Shown: positions 38,001 through 50,011 of the stretch, one piece after another
How positions within the stretch are numbered: the stretch's first letter is position 1
Layout of the letters: every line of letters starts with the position of its first letter
Source of the DNA: Gavia stellata
Taxonomy: Eukaryota; Chordata; Aves; Gaviiformes; Gaviidae
NCBI RefSeq assembly: GCF_030936135.1
Contig: NC_082600.1
Coordinates: 26,605,943-26,669,942, forward strand
DNA length: 64,000 nucleotides
Direction: 5' to 3'
The notes under the pieces: generated by a model
Told to the model about the DNA's origin: nothing
The model's input: only the letters and a program-made list of their open reading frames with translations
The model's database searches: none
Position numbers and translations under genes: made by a program

Positions 38001-38787
38001 TGAGTTACAGCAAAACTATACGCTGTGGAGTACAACTACATTTCCTTTAACTGTTACAAAGATTTATTACAAAACTGGTACCATGCCCTCCTACATAAAA
38101 AATGGGTCTACTCACAAGGCGAGGTCAAGCTATACAGCTGCAATGATCTATTCTGCCCTTAAAAATCTATACAGTTGATCCATCTGTTCCTGGTTTGTTC
38201 TCTTCTCCCTTATCGCTCCTTGCCTTTCTTCCTTCCTGCCCAACTCTATTCTAATCACTCCAGACTTCTGCATGTACGCTCCCTCTCTCTGGCAGAGTCC
38301 TTCACTTGCAGGCTCTGCAGTGTTACATAGTTACTGTGAGCTCTTTCCCCAAAAGAGCACTGTCATCTCCAATCCCCATGTGATGCTCTGATGACTAACA
38401 GACCCAGGCACACATGTGCAGTTTCTATAGTTTTGTCTGAAACCTTTTGCTTTCAGATTTCAAAGTCAGCAAGTTGCCAGTAATCCAGGTGCTTCTGGCA
38501 GCTAAAAGGCCAGTGTGGGACTCCTGTATTCTATCTCAGTTGGATTTTTGTGAAATAAATAGGAGTCCATACAGGAAGGGAGAGGGATGCAGATACGACA
38601 TTTGCAAAACACAACCCCTTACTTCAGACAGCCATAATTTGAAATGCTATTGTCAAATGAGGTGCCTGTTTCTATATTTATTGTCTCTTGGAGAGAATTT
38701 TGGATCTGCACTTACGGTTTCTTTTGCTGCTGATACTGCATGGTCCTTCTGGGAGCTGAGAATCCAGATAGATCTTTATGCTTCTTA
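23011..38787. other. Non-coding stretch, probably last TTLL5 intron
   Basis: 15.8 kb of AT-rich sequence without any exon I can support on either strand. It contains a short octamer repeat at 33.4 kb. Open frames here are short, have no family resemblance and sit at random with respect to splice signals. Several - strand acceptors in correct phase (near 24.66, 25.49 and 35.32 kb) lead into short frames, but none resembles the expected TTLL5 C-terminus. Confidence 0.6.
33403..33441 (+). repeat. (GGTTATTA)n octanucleotide tandem repeat
   Basis: Three exact copies of GGTTATTA are followed by a seven-base copy missing one T and then a fifth complete copy. Near-identity of the units indicates a recent expansion. 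It resembles no telomeric or CR1-tail repeat. Confidence 0.85.
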
Positions 38788-39245
38788 CAGAATCACAGAA
38801 TGATAGGGGCTGGAAGGGACCTCCGGAGTCCAACCCCCCCGCCAGAGCAGGTTCACCTAGAGCAGGTTGCACAGGAATGCATCCAGGCAAATTTTGAGTA
38901 TCTCCAGAGAAGGAGACTCCACAACCTCTCTGGGCAGCTTGTTCCAGTGCTCTACAACCCTCACAGTAACGAAGTTCCTCCTCGTCTTTAGATGGAACTT
39001 CCTATGACCAAGTTCGTGCCCGTTACCTCTTGTCCTGTCACTGGGCACCACTGAAAAAAGACTGGCCCCATCCTCCTGGCACCCACCCCTTAAGTATTTC
39101 TAAGCATTAGTAAGATGGCCCCTCAGTCTTCTCTTCTCCAGACTAAAAAGACCAAAGTCCCTCAGCCTTTCCTCATAAGAAAGATGTTCCAGTCCCCTAA
39201 TTATCTTTGTAGCCCTTTGCTGTACCCTCTCCAGCAGCTCCCTAG
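38788..39245 (-). mobile_element. CR1 retrotransposon, 5'-truncated, avian type
   Basis: On the + strand it opens with CAGAATCACAGAATGATAGG and GGCTGGAAGGGACCTC, the reverse complement of the avian CR1 3' end with its octamer-type tail. Typical CR1 segments follow in order: 'gagaaggagactccacaacctc', 'ctgggcagcttgttccagtg', 'cctcttgtcctgtcactggg' and 'cctcagcctttcctcata'. The homology stops after 'ccagcagctcc', so the copy is truncated at its 5' end as most CR1 copies are. It is much better preserved than the other copies in this window and supports a bird origin. Non-functional. Confidence 0.92.
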
Positions 39246-42200
39246 AGATTCCATGCTCATAATTAGCTTGTCCACTTCTTTAATGCATCGCAACTGACAG
39301 CCAAATTCAGCTCACCCTTCTGTAGGTAGAATGCAAGACTAGTGGTTGAAAATGTCATAAAGAATGCCAGCAAGTACAACAACAACAAAAAACCAAAACA
39401 GGGAACCGTCACATTTCTAACGTTAAAGTGTGGTTTATGTTTAGAGAATCTCTTTCTCTCTACAGACTTACCCTTCTTCTTTTCTGCCTACCCATAGTGT
39501 ACCTTGATTCTTACAGTTTCAAATGTCACCTCCACACAGCTCATTCTCAGATCTGTTTCTGGGTCATGGATCTCTCACCACGCTAAGCTCACCCCTAAAG
39601 TTCTCTCTGCTGTCCTGATAGAAGCTCCAGTGCCAGAATATAATCACAGCTTAAATGGAGTTAACCCCTTTACACTTTCTTACTCCTTGGGTTGGCTGAA
39701 ACCCTACTGCCTTTCTCACTTTCCTGCTTTTAATGTCTGTGTTGTTTTTGCTTCCACTTCTCCAATGCAATCCATTGTTATGTTCTCCATTTTTTCTTCT
39801 TCTTCATATACTAACAAAACCACTGTTCCCTCCACTTAAATATCTGTCATTGCCCTTTTCTACCTCTTATACAGCTAATCCCTCCTTGAAACTGATACTG
39901 ACTTCCTTTATTTAGGCACTAAACCAGCCCTAAGCTGCCCAGCTTGGACTAGAAATTTGCAGCATGCTCTTGTTCCACAGGTGACAAAGAAACACTTTCT
40001 TGACTAAATTTTGAACACCTTTGTTTTAACAATCTACTCCTGGGACGTTATGAACGCATCTAATGGTCCAGGGGTGACAGAACTGACACTAACAAATTCA
40101 CATCACAAAAAGCCCATGTTTGACAAAAGGACAGCAACAGATGTGAAGACCCAGAGCCAGGGAGGTTTGTTGCTCTTGGACAAGGTATCTCCGTATGTGT
40201 ATCTCTGTGTATGATCTGAGGCTAGCCAAGGGCTAAAAGCTACAGGCCTAGTGAGCCCAGCTGTGTCAGGGTGTTAAATCAAGACATGTCTCTCAGATGC
40301 ACTGCTTTCGCTGCCAAAAATGTCTAAGGGTCAGGCAGCCTGATCAACCCAGATGCTCAGGAGCTAAAAAACCAAGCGTGCTGCAGTACAGCAGTAGCCA
40401 AAAAGTGAAAGGGTTCCAGTAACAGTTACATGCTTGCTCTCCTGCTGCCTCTCCTCTTTTCAGTGGGCACTCAGCTTATATGTGTGATGTACCCAGCCCA
40501 CTTAAGACACTTTACGCATGCCTATGAATAAGCACACATGGGCAAGACAGGATACAAACCAGAACCATAGTGTTTTACAGGAATTGCTCTGTGGCCATCA
40601 TTCTACTTTTGGTACATTTGCCAGGCTTGGCCCGTTTGTCCTAGAACAGCTGGCCACTGCCGTATCCAATTGCAGTAAGGACTCCACCCTGCCGTGGGAT
40701 GCTTGGAGAAATGCATCACCTCTACCCTATTTCTGTACTAGTTACAATAGAGCAGAACTTTGGCTCTTCTGCTGCTGGCACCATGCAAAGCAACTATACA
40801 AAAGAAGGACAAGGTAGAAAGATTTTGTGCTGTGGTGTTGGGACTTGAAGGGAGTATTTGTTTCGAAAGGCTTCCTGAATAGAGTTGTTGAGAATGACAT
40901 TTACAGAGGAGTTCAGTACAAGAAATTATGCCACGTTGATAAACATCCCCAATAGTCTGTGATGTTCCAGTCTATTGCTGGTAAACTCAGTGATCTTCTT
41001 GGGCTCTCCCTCTCTCCCTGACAACATCTTGAACTATATGCTCCTTTACTCTACCTGGCATTTCCTTTCTTTAAATACAGTGGTCTAACATTGACAGCTG
41101 AAATTTTCTGAGATTTTTTCTTGGACTGATAGTTCTGTTCACAGGCCTTTCGAGGCCTTGCTCTACTTGATGCTATCATAGTCAGAGACCAGGCTTCTGA
41201 AAAGTTACGATAGGAATGATAGCGCAGAAATTTGTATTTATTGTGACTTAGTCATTCCTAAAAGCAGAAGAATTTTCTGTCTACCACCTGTACCAGTTCA
41301 CTCTGGATTCTGACAGTTGAAGTAATCTATTTTTCTACTTTGCATGCTGTCATCTGTAACGTGGAGATTCAATACACCAAATGCTGCTCCCAGGGATGTG
41401 TGCTTCATTTCACGGCTTATGAATACTGTGTCTGTGATCTCTGTCTCAAAATGTTGCTCTCAGCTATCAGCACGTCTCTTCATGGTTCACAGACCTGCCA
41501 ATAGTAGTGGCAACATGATCAGTAGAAAGGACCTGGTCTTACTCTTGGAAAGAAAGAAGAGATGGTTGTGTTAGCTGTTCAAAAACTATCTTTCTACTTG
41601 TGATATGAGCACATTTCATCAAAACTATGGAGCCCCATGAGATCATTTTATGGGGCTACATTTCATTGTAGCTCTACATATTAAACCATTTATCCCAGTT
41701 AGTCTTTTTCCACACCTTAATATGGGCCCTAGTTTTCCACTCTGTTAGCTTAAGCAAGGAGCCTGCTTTGGACACAATCCATTATAAAGTCAATCCACCA
41801 CCTTTTACAAGTTGGGAGCCTGAGAAAACAAGAGAGGCCAGGAACTAACTGAAAGGACAAGACTGAATTGTCTGGCTGTTCCATTACTTTTTCCTTTATG
41901 TTTTAATGAGGGAAGTGTCCAAGTTACTAGATAGTTTTTGAATTAGTCAGTAATGTTCATCTTTAGCATCTCATTTTGTTTGTAGTTGAGTTTTCTACTT
42001 CTTATTCTTTTCTTCCTCTTCTGGAAGCCACGTGTGCTGGCTGGGAGAGAATTGATAATGCATGCAAGGAAGAGATAGGTCAAAGAGACAAAGTTGATAT
42101 TAGTTTGTCTTCACAGTCCAGTCTCTGGAGAAAGTCTACAAACAACTTTAAAAAGATGATCTTTATTAAGATGTTAAACAAAAGCCAGGTGGTGCAAGAG

Positions 42201-42479
42201 CAGACAGAGAAATAAGGTCTGTCTTACCAAAATATATGGGGGGGAAAAAAAAAGAGAGACATGAGAGCTTTAACAACAAAATGGGATTAGTTTCAGTGAG
42301 TCTTGTGGAAATAATATATAGCACTGAGATCTTCTTTGAGGAAAGAGGTCAGGAAAACAGCCAACAAATATTAGGGGGTGAGAGTGGGCAACAAATCAAA
42401 AATGGCCTGACAGAGCAATGAAGCAGCCAAAAAGCCAAAATTAGATTAGATGTTAAGGAGAGGGATATTTGCCATGTCA
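39246..42479. other. Non-coding stretch in TTLL5 3' region
   Basis: No exon, RNA gene or recognisable repeat was found on either strand in this 3.2 kb. Confidence 0.6.
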
Positions 42480-42890
42480 TAACCTAAGGATATGGTAGTT
42501 CCACACTGGAAGAGTACAATTCTGGGTGCCACAATGCAAGCACTCTGACAAACTGAAGAAAATACAGTAAATTCAAGACAATTAAGGACTTGGCAGGTGG
42601 AACTACTATTTGAGGTTAACAAAACCTCAGTAAGTCTAAGCAACATTAGGAAACTCCAAGAAGTAGAAGGATATTCAAAAGATGGAAAGTATTTGCAAGG
42701 GAAAGTGTTTAGGGTGGTTCAGGAAGGAGGAACAAGGTACAACAGGATGAAACAAAGGAAAAATTCAGATTGCACATCATAAAAAACTTTCTGATAATCA
42801 GGTTGTCTAGATTCTTAAATAGTCTTCTATAGCACATGGTGGGGTTTCTGCCACTGGAGTTTTTTGAATGCAGACTACACGCAGTGTCCA
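42480..42890 (+). mobile_element. Ancient CR1 3' region
   Basis: The order of phrases 'gagtacaattctgggtgcca', 'gacaaactgaagaaaatac', 'cattaggaaactccaagaag', 'aacttTCTGATAATCAGGtt' and 'ccactggagttttttgaatg' matches the C-terminal ORF2 and 3' UTR of old amniote CR1 elements ('gacaaactggagagggtcc', 'aactttctgatgatcaggc', 'ctggagttttttaaaacc'). It is interrupted by many stops and antisense to TTLL5. Confidence 0.7.
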
Positions 42891-44774
42891 AGAATACTTT
42901 TTACAGAATAACCAGGGACTGTAAAGAACAGGCTGGAGCATGCAAGACGTCTTTTTCTTCTCTAATCTATATTCCTTTGACACAGAGGCTTCTCTCCATT
43001 CACTCTCCTCTGTTAATGCATCTCTGGTCTTTTCCTGACAGCAATGAATGGATTAAATTAGACTGAAACATAGCAGTTTTTAAACGATCAGCTCTCAGTA
43101 TGGTGGAAATATAGCTGGGCACTGCTGTTTTCCATGTAAGTGAAAAAATGTTACTGCAAGATCCCATGAATGGCAAGAATGGGTTTGGAGCCTTGTGCTG
43201 GAGACTGAAAGGCAACTTGGAAAGTATTTCCGGAGCGGCTCCTTGCAGCCTTCAATACTTGGATTAGTTTTCTGAAATTCTGAAGGAATCTTTTGCTTTT
43301 TTTTCCCCCTACTGTGCATTTTTGGTGCTGAACTTTTTCCGGTTTTCCCACACTCCTGCCTGTCACAGAGCAGAAACCACAAAAATGCAGCAAAGTAAAG
43401 TCTGTCCAAGGAGCTGCAATTCCATCTCACAAGGATAAACATTTCCTCTGCCAAGAAGTGAGCACAGCACACCGGCATCTTCAAATACACATCCCTGCTA
43501 CCCGGCAGAGAAACCCACTGACACAGCCTGTCACCTGTACTAACATGAGCTACCTAACACAAAAGAAATTAGATAGCAAACCCACCAGCATATACCTGCC
43601 AAACCTGATGCTCACATCTGCATGTGCTGAGTTGACAAAGTCTAGTAGCATCTTTTTTAATTTTTAAATAGTTTTGGGGGATTAATTCAGTTTGCTGTCT
43701 CTTAAGATATCAAGAGTACAGGCAGGAAATACACAAGTTTCCCCAAAGCAGTTCTGTCCAAGCTCCTTAAATACACCTTGCAGTTCCAGATTTGATCCAC
43801 ACACACTGACAGTGCCCTAGCATCTTCATAAGGTGTCTTTCATCAGTAATCTCGCACTAAAACTTCTCTCTTTAAACAGGAAGGGACCACAGAATCGGGA
43901 AACCTCACAGGAACCTGCTCTGAAAGCTTTATGACTCTTATGGCTGTAGAGTAAGTATAAGGGAGGAAGTTATCAATGCAATTTTTGCCCTTCAGTATTC
44001 AGGGATGAAACAAGTCTGTGGATATATGAGGAAAAACCTGATGAAGGATTTAGTCTAAAGCAGTTCTGTCACTTAAGAGGAGATAAACAGAGAGCTGAGG
44101 AAACTACCAGGAAAGATAAAGAATAAGAAGAAAACCCAGAAGTCTTGCTCACATTCTCTCATAATGCACAAAAGAGAAGACACACCAAGAAATGGAAAGG
44201 AAGGAAACTTACAATCAGTACACAACATTTCAAGGTGAATTTTTTTTTGTTTTTAAAGACCACACATGCCAAATCCATCTACCTTAGAATGGCAAGCATT
44301 ATATAACTAAAAGCTTAGTAAAAGTTAAAAGAAGGATTTCTACAGATAATGAGGAAAGCTGTTGTTACATTAGGCACAATATAAACACTTTAAATGAAAT
44401 AAACACTTGTACTTGAAGGCATAAGTCAATCATTGTGTGTTAAATTGTGTTAAATTTATGGGGAAACTTGGTCCAAGGGCAGATTAGCTTGTTAAGGATA
44501 TTGGTGGGGGTTTTTTTTGGCAGCCTCTTCTGACCCACCAGATTCTAGCCCCCACCAAAGATTAAACATGGAGGGAGTGACTCAAATGCCTGAACATAGA
44601 TGTCTAGTACCATACTTGGTACTCTCAAGTTATTTGAGACATCTGCATGGGACTGGGAGATACAACACAAGATCTGCAAGCAGACTTGTGCTCATCTGGA
44701 GCAGCAGCTGGAGGTCAGGCAGAATAGTCCTGGGCATCTAAAATGTCACTAGCAACCTGTATTTAGGTAACTGA
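42891..44774. other. Non-coding stretch in TTLL5 3' region
   Basis: Nothing was recognised. The longest - strand frame here (43095-43490) has no family resemblance and lacks a suitable acceptor and terminal context. Confidence 0.55.
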
Positions 44775-44850
44775 ATCCCACCCTGGATCAGATACTTCTC
44801 TGATTCAATCTGGCAGTTCCTATGTCCTTATGCTTGTATGATGTTACAGT
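44775..44850 (+). mobile_element. CR1-like 3'-tail fragment
   Basis: The sequence CTGATTCAATCTGGCAGTTC followed by CTATGTCCTTATGC resembles the extreme 3' end of old CR1/L3-type elements ('..tctggcagttcttatgttcttatg'). It is too short and diverged for family assignment. Confidence 0.5.
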
Positions 44851-45060
44851 CTTACCTGCCTTACCATTGTGAAATATGAATGCAACATAGTGCATACCTA
44901 TTTCAGTATACACAGCTCAGGTTATTCTGAGATTTATCTTGGACAACATAGTCAAGAAGATCTACGTCAGAGTTGCATGTAAACAGGTTCTTCTCCAATA
45001 TTCCTTCTCGAGGGAACCAGTGACAACTCCCTGTTGTAGATGGGAAGAGATAAAACTTAC

Positions 45061-45281
45061 TTGGAAATCCTCTGGGCTGCAGCCTTTCTGACCACTGTCT
45101 GCCTGTGGTTTGCTGGAGGCTTTGGAGCTAGTTGAGAAGGCATGCTCTGGGATGGGATCACTTTGTGCAAACTGGCTGCCTTCTGTATACTAGAAGTGGC
45201 ACTTGATGTCTTGCGGGCATCAGAGCCAGCTGGCATAGATAAATGGCTGGTGCTGGATTGTGAGTAGTTGGCAAAGAGAGC
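45061..45281 (-). CDS. TTLL5: TTLL5 internal exon near the C-terminus
   Basis: This - strand exon has a pyrimidine-tract acceptor (TTTTCTTTTACCAG) and donor AA/GTAAGT. It encodes 73 codons plus two bases, beginning ALFANYSQSS and containing SSATSSIQKAASLHKV, QLAPKPPANHRQTV and ending AAAQRISK. It aligns with the human TTLL5 tail around RHQAIFGS...SSATASGQKP...[23 protein letters not shown]. TTLL5 is a tubulin polyglutamylase of the basal body and cilium; this C-terminal region lies beyond the catalytic domain and is tied to coactivator (SRC/TIF2) binding, and human TTLL5 loss causes cone dystrophy. The preceding exon ends in phase 0, exactly matching the start here. The last exon should complete the Lys codon and carry the stop. 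Confidence 0.9.
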
Positions 45282-48200
45282 CTGGTAAAAGAAAAAGAAA
45301 ACAAAAATACCATAGTAATTGGTGATTGCCTCTGAATATTGCTGAGAGAGCTGATGGAGGTGGGTGACATTTTTGTGAGGGATAGTATCTGTCTGGCGAA
45401 GGCAACTCTGGGGCTCCAGGGACAGTCCCACCCATAAAAAGAAGAGTTAAGTGGTCAAGTCAGTGAAGTAGTTTTCAGAGCTGAATTTTAGACCCTTGGA
45501 AGCTGGGACTTGCTTCTAGGAAGGCAGACAAGCTCATTACTGCCACAGAATGATACTATTCTGGATTAAGAAACAAGAGGTCCTATGTTCAATCTAATCT
45601 TGCAGTGGGCTCCCATCCACAAAGAAGTAAAGCTTTTATTGCTTTGACTGACTTTCTGCATTCATCTTGCTAAATTATTCTTTGTGTGGGAGGTGGGATC
45701 GAGACACAGTTCTAGGAAAGAAAAAGGTTATGGGAAAGATGTTACTATGACAGTTCTTCAGTCTAACCCTGTAGGTGCTTGGAATAACAGAAAGGCTTTA
45801 GGGTACCTTCTCTGAAAAAGGGACTTCAGGTCAGCAGCTGACAAAAAGGAAAACCCCACTAATACCAGGGAACAGAAAATATTTCTATTCCTATAGCAGG
45901 TGGGAGAGTAATTATGTTGGAGATTTGTCACAGGGAACAAAAGAATCTGCATGTTATAAGACACTGGAGAACTGAGCAGTGGACTGGCGAAGCAAGGAGT
46001 GGGGAAAGGTTCCCTATGGGAGCTCTGCAAACTGCTCAGCTTGTTTCAGAAAGGAGCAACCTGCTGGGAGTTCTGCCTTGTCTTTCCTCGAAGTCAGTCA
46101 GATTCCCAGGGCAGAGAGGCAATACCGTAACCATGTAGTTTGGCAGCTAGAGGTCAGTGATAGGAGATGAGGGGAATAGCTGAGCACTCGCCAGTCACCT
46201 CAGCGTGACGCTGGGAGCAGTGCCCTTCACTGCGTTTGTCCTCAGTTTCTATCTGGTGAAAAACACACAAAGCCACAGCGCGTGGGCTCCAGGCTCCAGA
46301 GAAAACCAGTCTGAGGGCTGGCTGAGTCTCAGCACACAGACAGGAAAAGCCCCTCTCCCCCGCAATTCTCTGGCAAATGGTAGGGCAGTGGTGTGTGGGA
46401 AGGCGTTTCTGACAGGCAGAGCTCTAGGGAGAAAAGGAAGTGCAGGAGCCAAAACAGGCCTGTTTCCTAACTAGAGCTCACTGACAAGACGCCATCGAGC
46501 TACCAATCCTTCTTAACCTCTCCCTTCCCTGAAGCTCTACCTTGATCACAGCTTTCAGATTTTGAGTAAGTAGCTGGTACAAGTGCAGAAGTCTGGAAAA
46601 TAGCAGTCACACCCCATCTCCCCCCAGCAAACCGAACTAAAATGGAACTTGGTTTAATCTCTTGCATCTTAAGAGTCTGACACATCATGGGATTGGGACA
46701 GAGACCCTCAAGTCACTGCTCCCCCTTCTTATTCAGGGGTGACATTTCATTGTGCTCTATTTGATATTATGCATATTTCCTGTAAGTTCTTTTTCCTGCT
46801 ATTAAAATCACTAGGATCCTGGATTCCACAAAGCATGCAGTCTTAACCCCTTCCCTGTGTTAACATGCATTGGCAAGGAGGTCCATGACTCTGAAGAAAC
46901 AGCAAGCATGGATGCTCTAACAAAGTCTGATCAGCAAAAGCTGGGCTGAGACCTGCCTAAAGAAAGGTCATGGATGTTTTTCTTGGGGGTAACAGACTTC
47001 CAAAAAGGCCTTTGTCTCCACGCTGTGCTGAGATTCTGGCTGCGTTCCAGGCAAGGATGGGGAGACTGGAAGCTGACACGGACCATGGCTTCTGGATTCA
47101 GCTACAAAGCATACTGCCCTGCTGTGAACTCCATAGGGACAGGACAGGAAACCAGGAGAAGCTACTGTGCAAATAAAGAGGGCAGCTGGGGAGAGCAGAG
47201 CCTGACCACACAAAGGAGGGGCTGGGAAGAGATTTCAGCACATCCAAAAAGTAGGAGACAGACCTCATAACTCAGGATTCTGAAAGGTCAGGATCCAGGG
47301 ACAGCAGAAGCCTAGACAAACCCTGACAGAGGCAGTCCTGAAGCAGGTAGCACCCTACAACTATTGCTGCTGCAAGTTAAAAACTTTGAACCACACTTCA
47401 CAGGCTGGCAGATTTAACTTGATGTTGAGGAAATACTTGCTTTCCTGACAAGTTTTTAGGGCTACCAATCTGAAAAATGCTTAGAACACTACGAGACTTT
47501 TTAGCTAAAAATCATGTAAAGCATTAGTGAGCTAATTCTCTTGCATAATTCTCTGGGGAGGTAGGACAGCATTAACCCTGTCTTGCACAAGAAGAATGTT
47601 AGCAATGACAGAGACAGTGATTTTCCCTAAGCCACAGACTGAAGCAATATGAAAAGCTAGGTTGAGAGCTCAGAGAAGCTCCTGAATCCCAATCCCATAT
47701 TTGCCTCATTAGATCACACCTCTCCTTGCTTCCTCATCTACACATGAACACCATACACAAAGTGTTATCTGTACAAAAATAGTACGTTTTTAATTAGAAA
47801 ATCTCAACAGGTACAGCTTGTCAGTAAGGATGATGAACATCTAAGAGTATTAGCCAGTAGCAGCTGAGCTTGGGCTGCTCATGATTAAAAGCAGGGAGGT
47901 ACTGTAGTACTTTGAAGAAAAGAAGATATATTAATGATCTTCAAAAACAGAAAGAATGTTCCTGGCACTTACCATTCCTGTATCTAACACCCATCCCTAG
48001 CACAGTAATGGAACAAATATTGCAAGCAAAAACATGTTCGTTCTGTGACCAGAGGAGGTAATGAAGCTCATTTCCTGTGAATCTGTCTTGGGACTAACTC
48101 TTACAATATCTAATATAAAGCATGCCCCAAATTATGCCTCCCTTCATGGGTTTGGGGCATTCTTGTGTCGATTTTCTGCTGTCTAATTAGGAGTGGCCTC

Positions 48201-48495
48201 ATGCTGCAGCCTTTGCCTTAATGGGAACAGTAGCTGAATCCCCTTTCCAGATATATAGCTCTTTATTTTCATGAAATTTATATGAAACATAACTTTGAGA
48301 TTTCTATCCTATAGTCATTCAGTTTAAATTGAATCAGAAAATCTGAAAACGATGAGAGACTCAGCAGTGTATAAGAACTGACAGACAGATGCACACACAC
48401 GTGTATTGCATAAACATCTGTGCAGCTAGTTCCAAATCACTAGCACTGGAAACTGAGATGTTTATAAGCAATAAACAACAAAAAGGAGTTAAGTT

Positions 48496-48516
48496 AAAAA
48501 AAAAAAAAAGAAAAAA
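48496..48516 (+). repeat. A-rich simple repeat
   Basis: A run of 14 A, one G and six more A follows an AT-rich stretch. No retroposed gene was recognised directly upstream. Confidence 0.8.
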
Positions 48517-49309
48517 GTAAACCCAACAAAATAAAACCCATCACTTTTAGAAACGCAACTGCATTTCAGATGACATTGCAAATATAGAGAATTAAAAGGC
48601 CTGGAAGACTTTTGGAGTCATATATAAACTGTTTAGTGGAGATACTTTTGAACACATATTAATGCATTCAGTTAAATCAGTTTGGATGCAACAATCAGTT
48701 GAGCTGAAAATTCACAAAGCGGTGATAAAGAACAGGCTCAAAATGTACTATTAACTGCCATAGTGTTCAACTGCAGTAAGAGGAGCTTCTTGGGGTCATC
48801 AAGAAATTTAAAGAAGAGCAAATTCATGGTATGCACAGACTGTCCTGAAGCATGTCTTCCATTCTTCAGAATGAGACTAAAATATACTAAAATAAGTTGA
48901 CTTGGTGCCATCTCCTTTGTCTCTCTTTTGGTACTGGGAGCTCTCTGGGCCATATCATTGTATTGGAAAGATACTTAATACATCTGGGCGTTACCATAAT
49001 TCTAATAATAGTGACAGGATCAGAAACATGGGGACAAAATTTCAGCTGGTATAAATCAGCACAGACTACTGCTTTCAGAACAGTTGTTCTGCTTTACTTA
49101 GACTGAGACTTTGACTCATCAGTATCACAAGACTCAAACAGAAAAAATGGCAGTTAGCACATTTAGTGGGAAAACAATCTGTGGGAGAAAGCTGCAAAAC
49201 AAGAATGAACAAGAGGCTGAAGGGGAAGAGATACTGCAAATCTGACAGCAGTCCAATATATAATAGTTTAGAAAACAGTTTAATGATGTTTAAGGTTGCA
49301 TTCAAAGAG

Positions 49310-49500
49310 GCCCTGTGTCCTCAGGCAGGAATAATGTAGTTCTAGGAATACTAGGAATACTATTCTGAATACTCAACATTCCCAGTCAGATCTAAATAAA
49401 CTGCAGGGAATTCAGAAAAGAGTCACATACATTAAAAGAAAAAAATGTTGCTGAACTTCATAAAATGAGGAATATTTCAGAGAATACAGCATTTTTAAAT
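49310..49500 (+). mobile_element. Probable ancient CR1 fragment
   Basis: The stretch 'ttctgaatactcaacattcc' then 'ctgcagggaattcagaaaag' and 'agtcacatacattaaaag' resembles the CR1 ORF2 section 'gtactgtgttcagttctgg ... ctggagagagttcagaaaagagcca..gatgattaaaag'. Divergence is high, so this is tentative. Confidence 0.4.
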
Positions 49501-49972
49501 GATTGAGAGGAGAATTATTTAAGATTAACTTAGACCGATGTTTTATAGCATAAAATCTACTTAACCTTCTGATTGAAAATGTCGTCATAACTGACCTCAC
49601 AACTCATTAACATGATTTATGTCTTGTTTAACATGAGCTTTTTTGATATAAGCAGGACTGATGGGGATCATTCCACTATATGACTGAAATTTTCTTGTTT
49701 TAAATGTAGCTTTTTTCTCCACATGAAATGTTTGGCATAAAATTGGCATAAAAAAAGTAGATGCTAGACTAAGCAGACGGGACATAGCCACACAGAGAAG
49801 GAGGAACCTCCCTAACAGCTAATGGCATCTTTCCAGTACAGGAAACAATTAGAGAATAAACAATGATGGTATATTAACTGCCTTGTCAACTGCAACAGTG
49901 ATACTAACATCTAGGTCATAATGTGTCACATGAAGTCTCCTTTAAACATTAAAAATACTGCTATAAGCCTGT

Positions 49973-50011
49973 TTTTCTTATTTTTTTTTTTTCTATTTTT
50001 TTCTCTTCTCT
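49973..50011 (+). repeat. Pyrimidine (T-rich) tract
   Basis: A nearly uninterrupted run of T with a few C, followed directly by CAG. It has the form of a very strong + strand splice acceptor, but no + strand gene is known or evident here. In the TTLL5 sense it is a poly(A)-like purine run. Confidence 0.8.

Noticed and set aside
43095-43490. 131-codon - strand frame within the 3' region of TTLL5
   Set aside because: Although the longest - strand frame in that part, it has no family resemblance, mixes Cys and His without a pattern, and does not connect in phase to the 45 kb exon.
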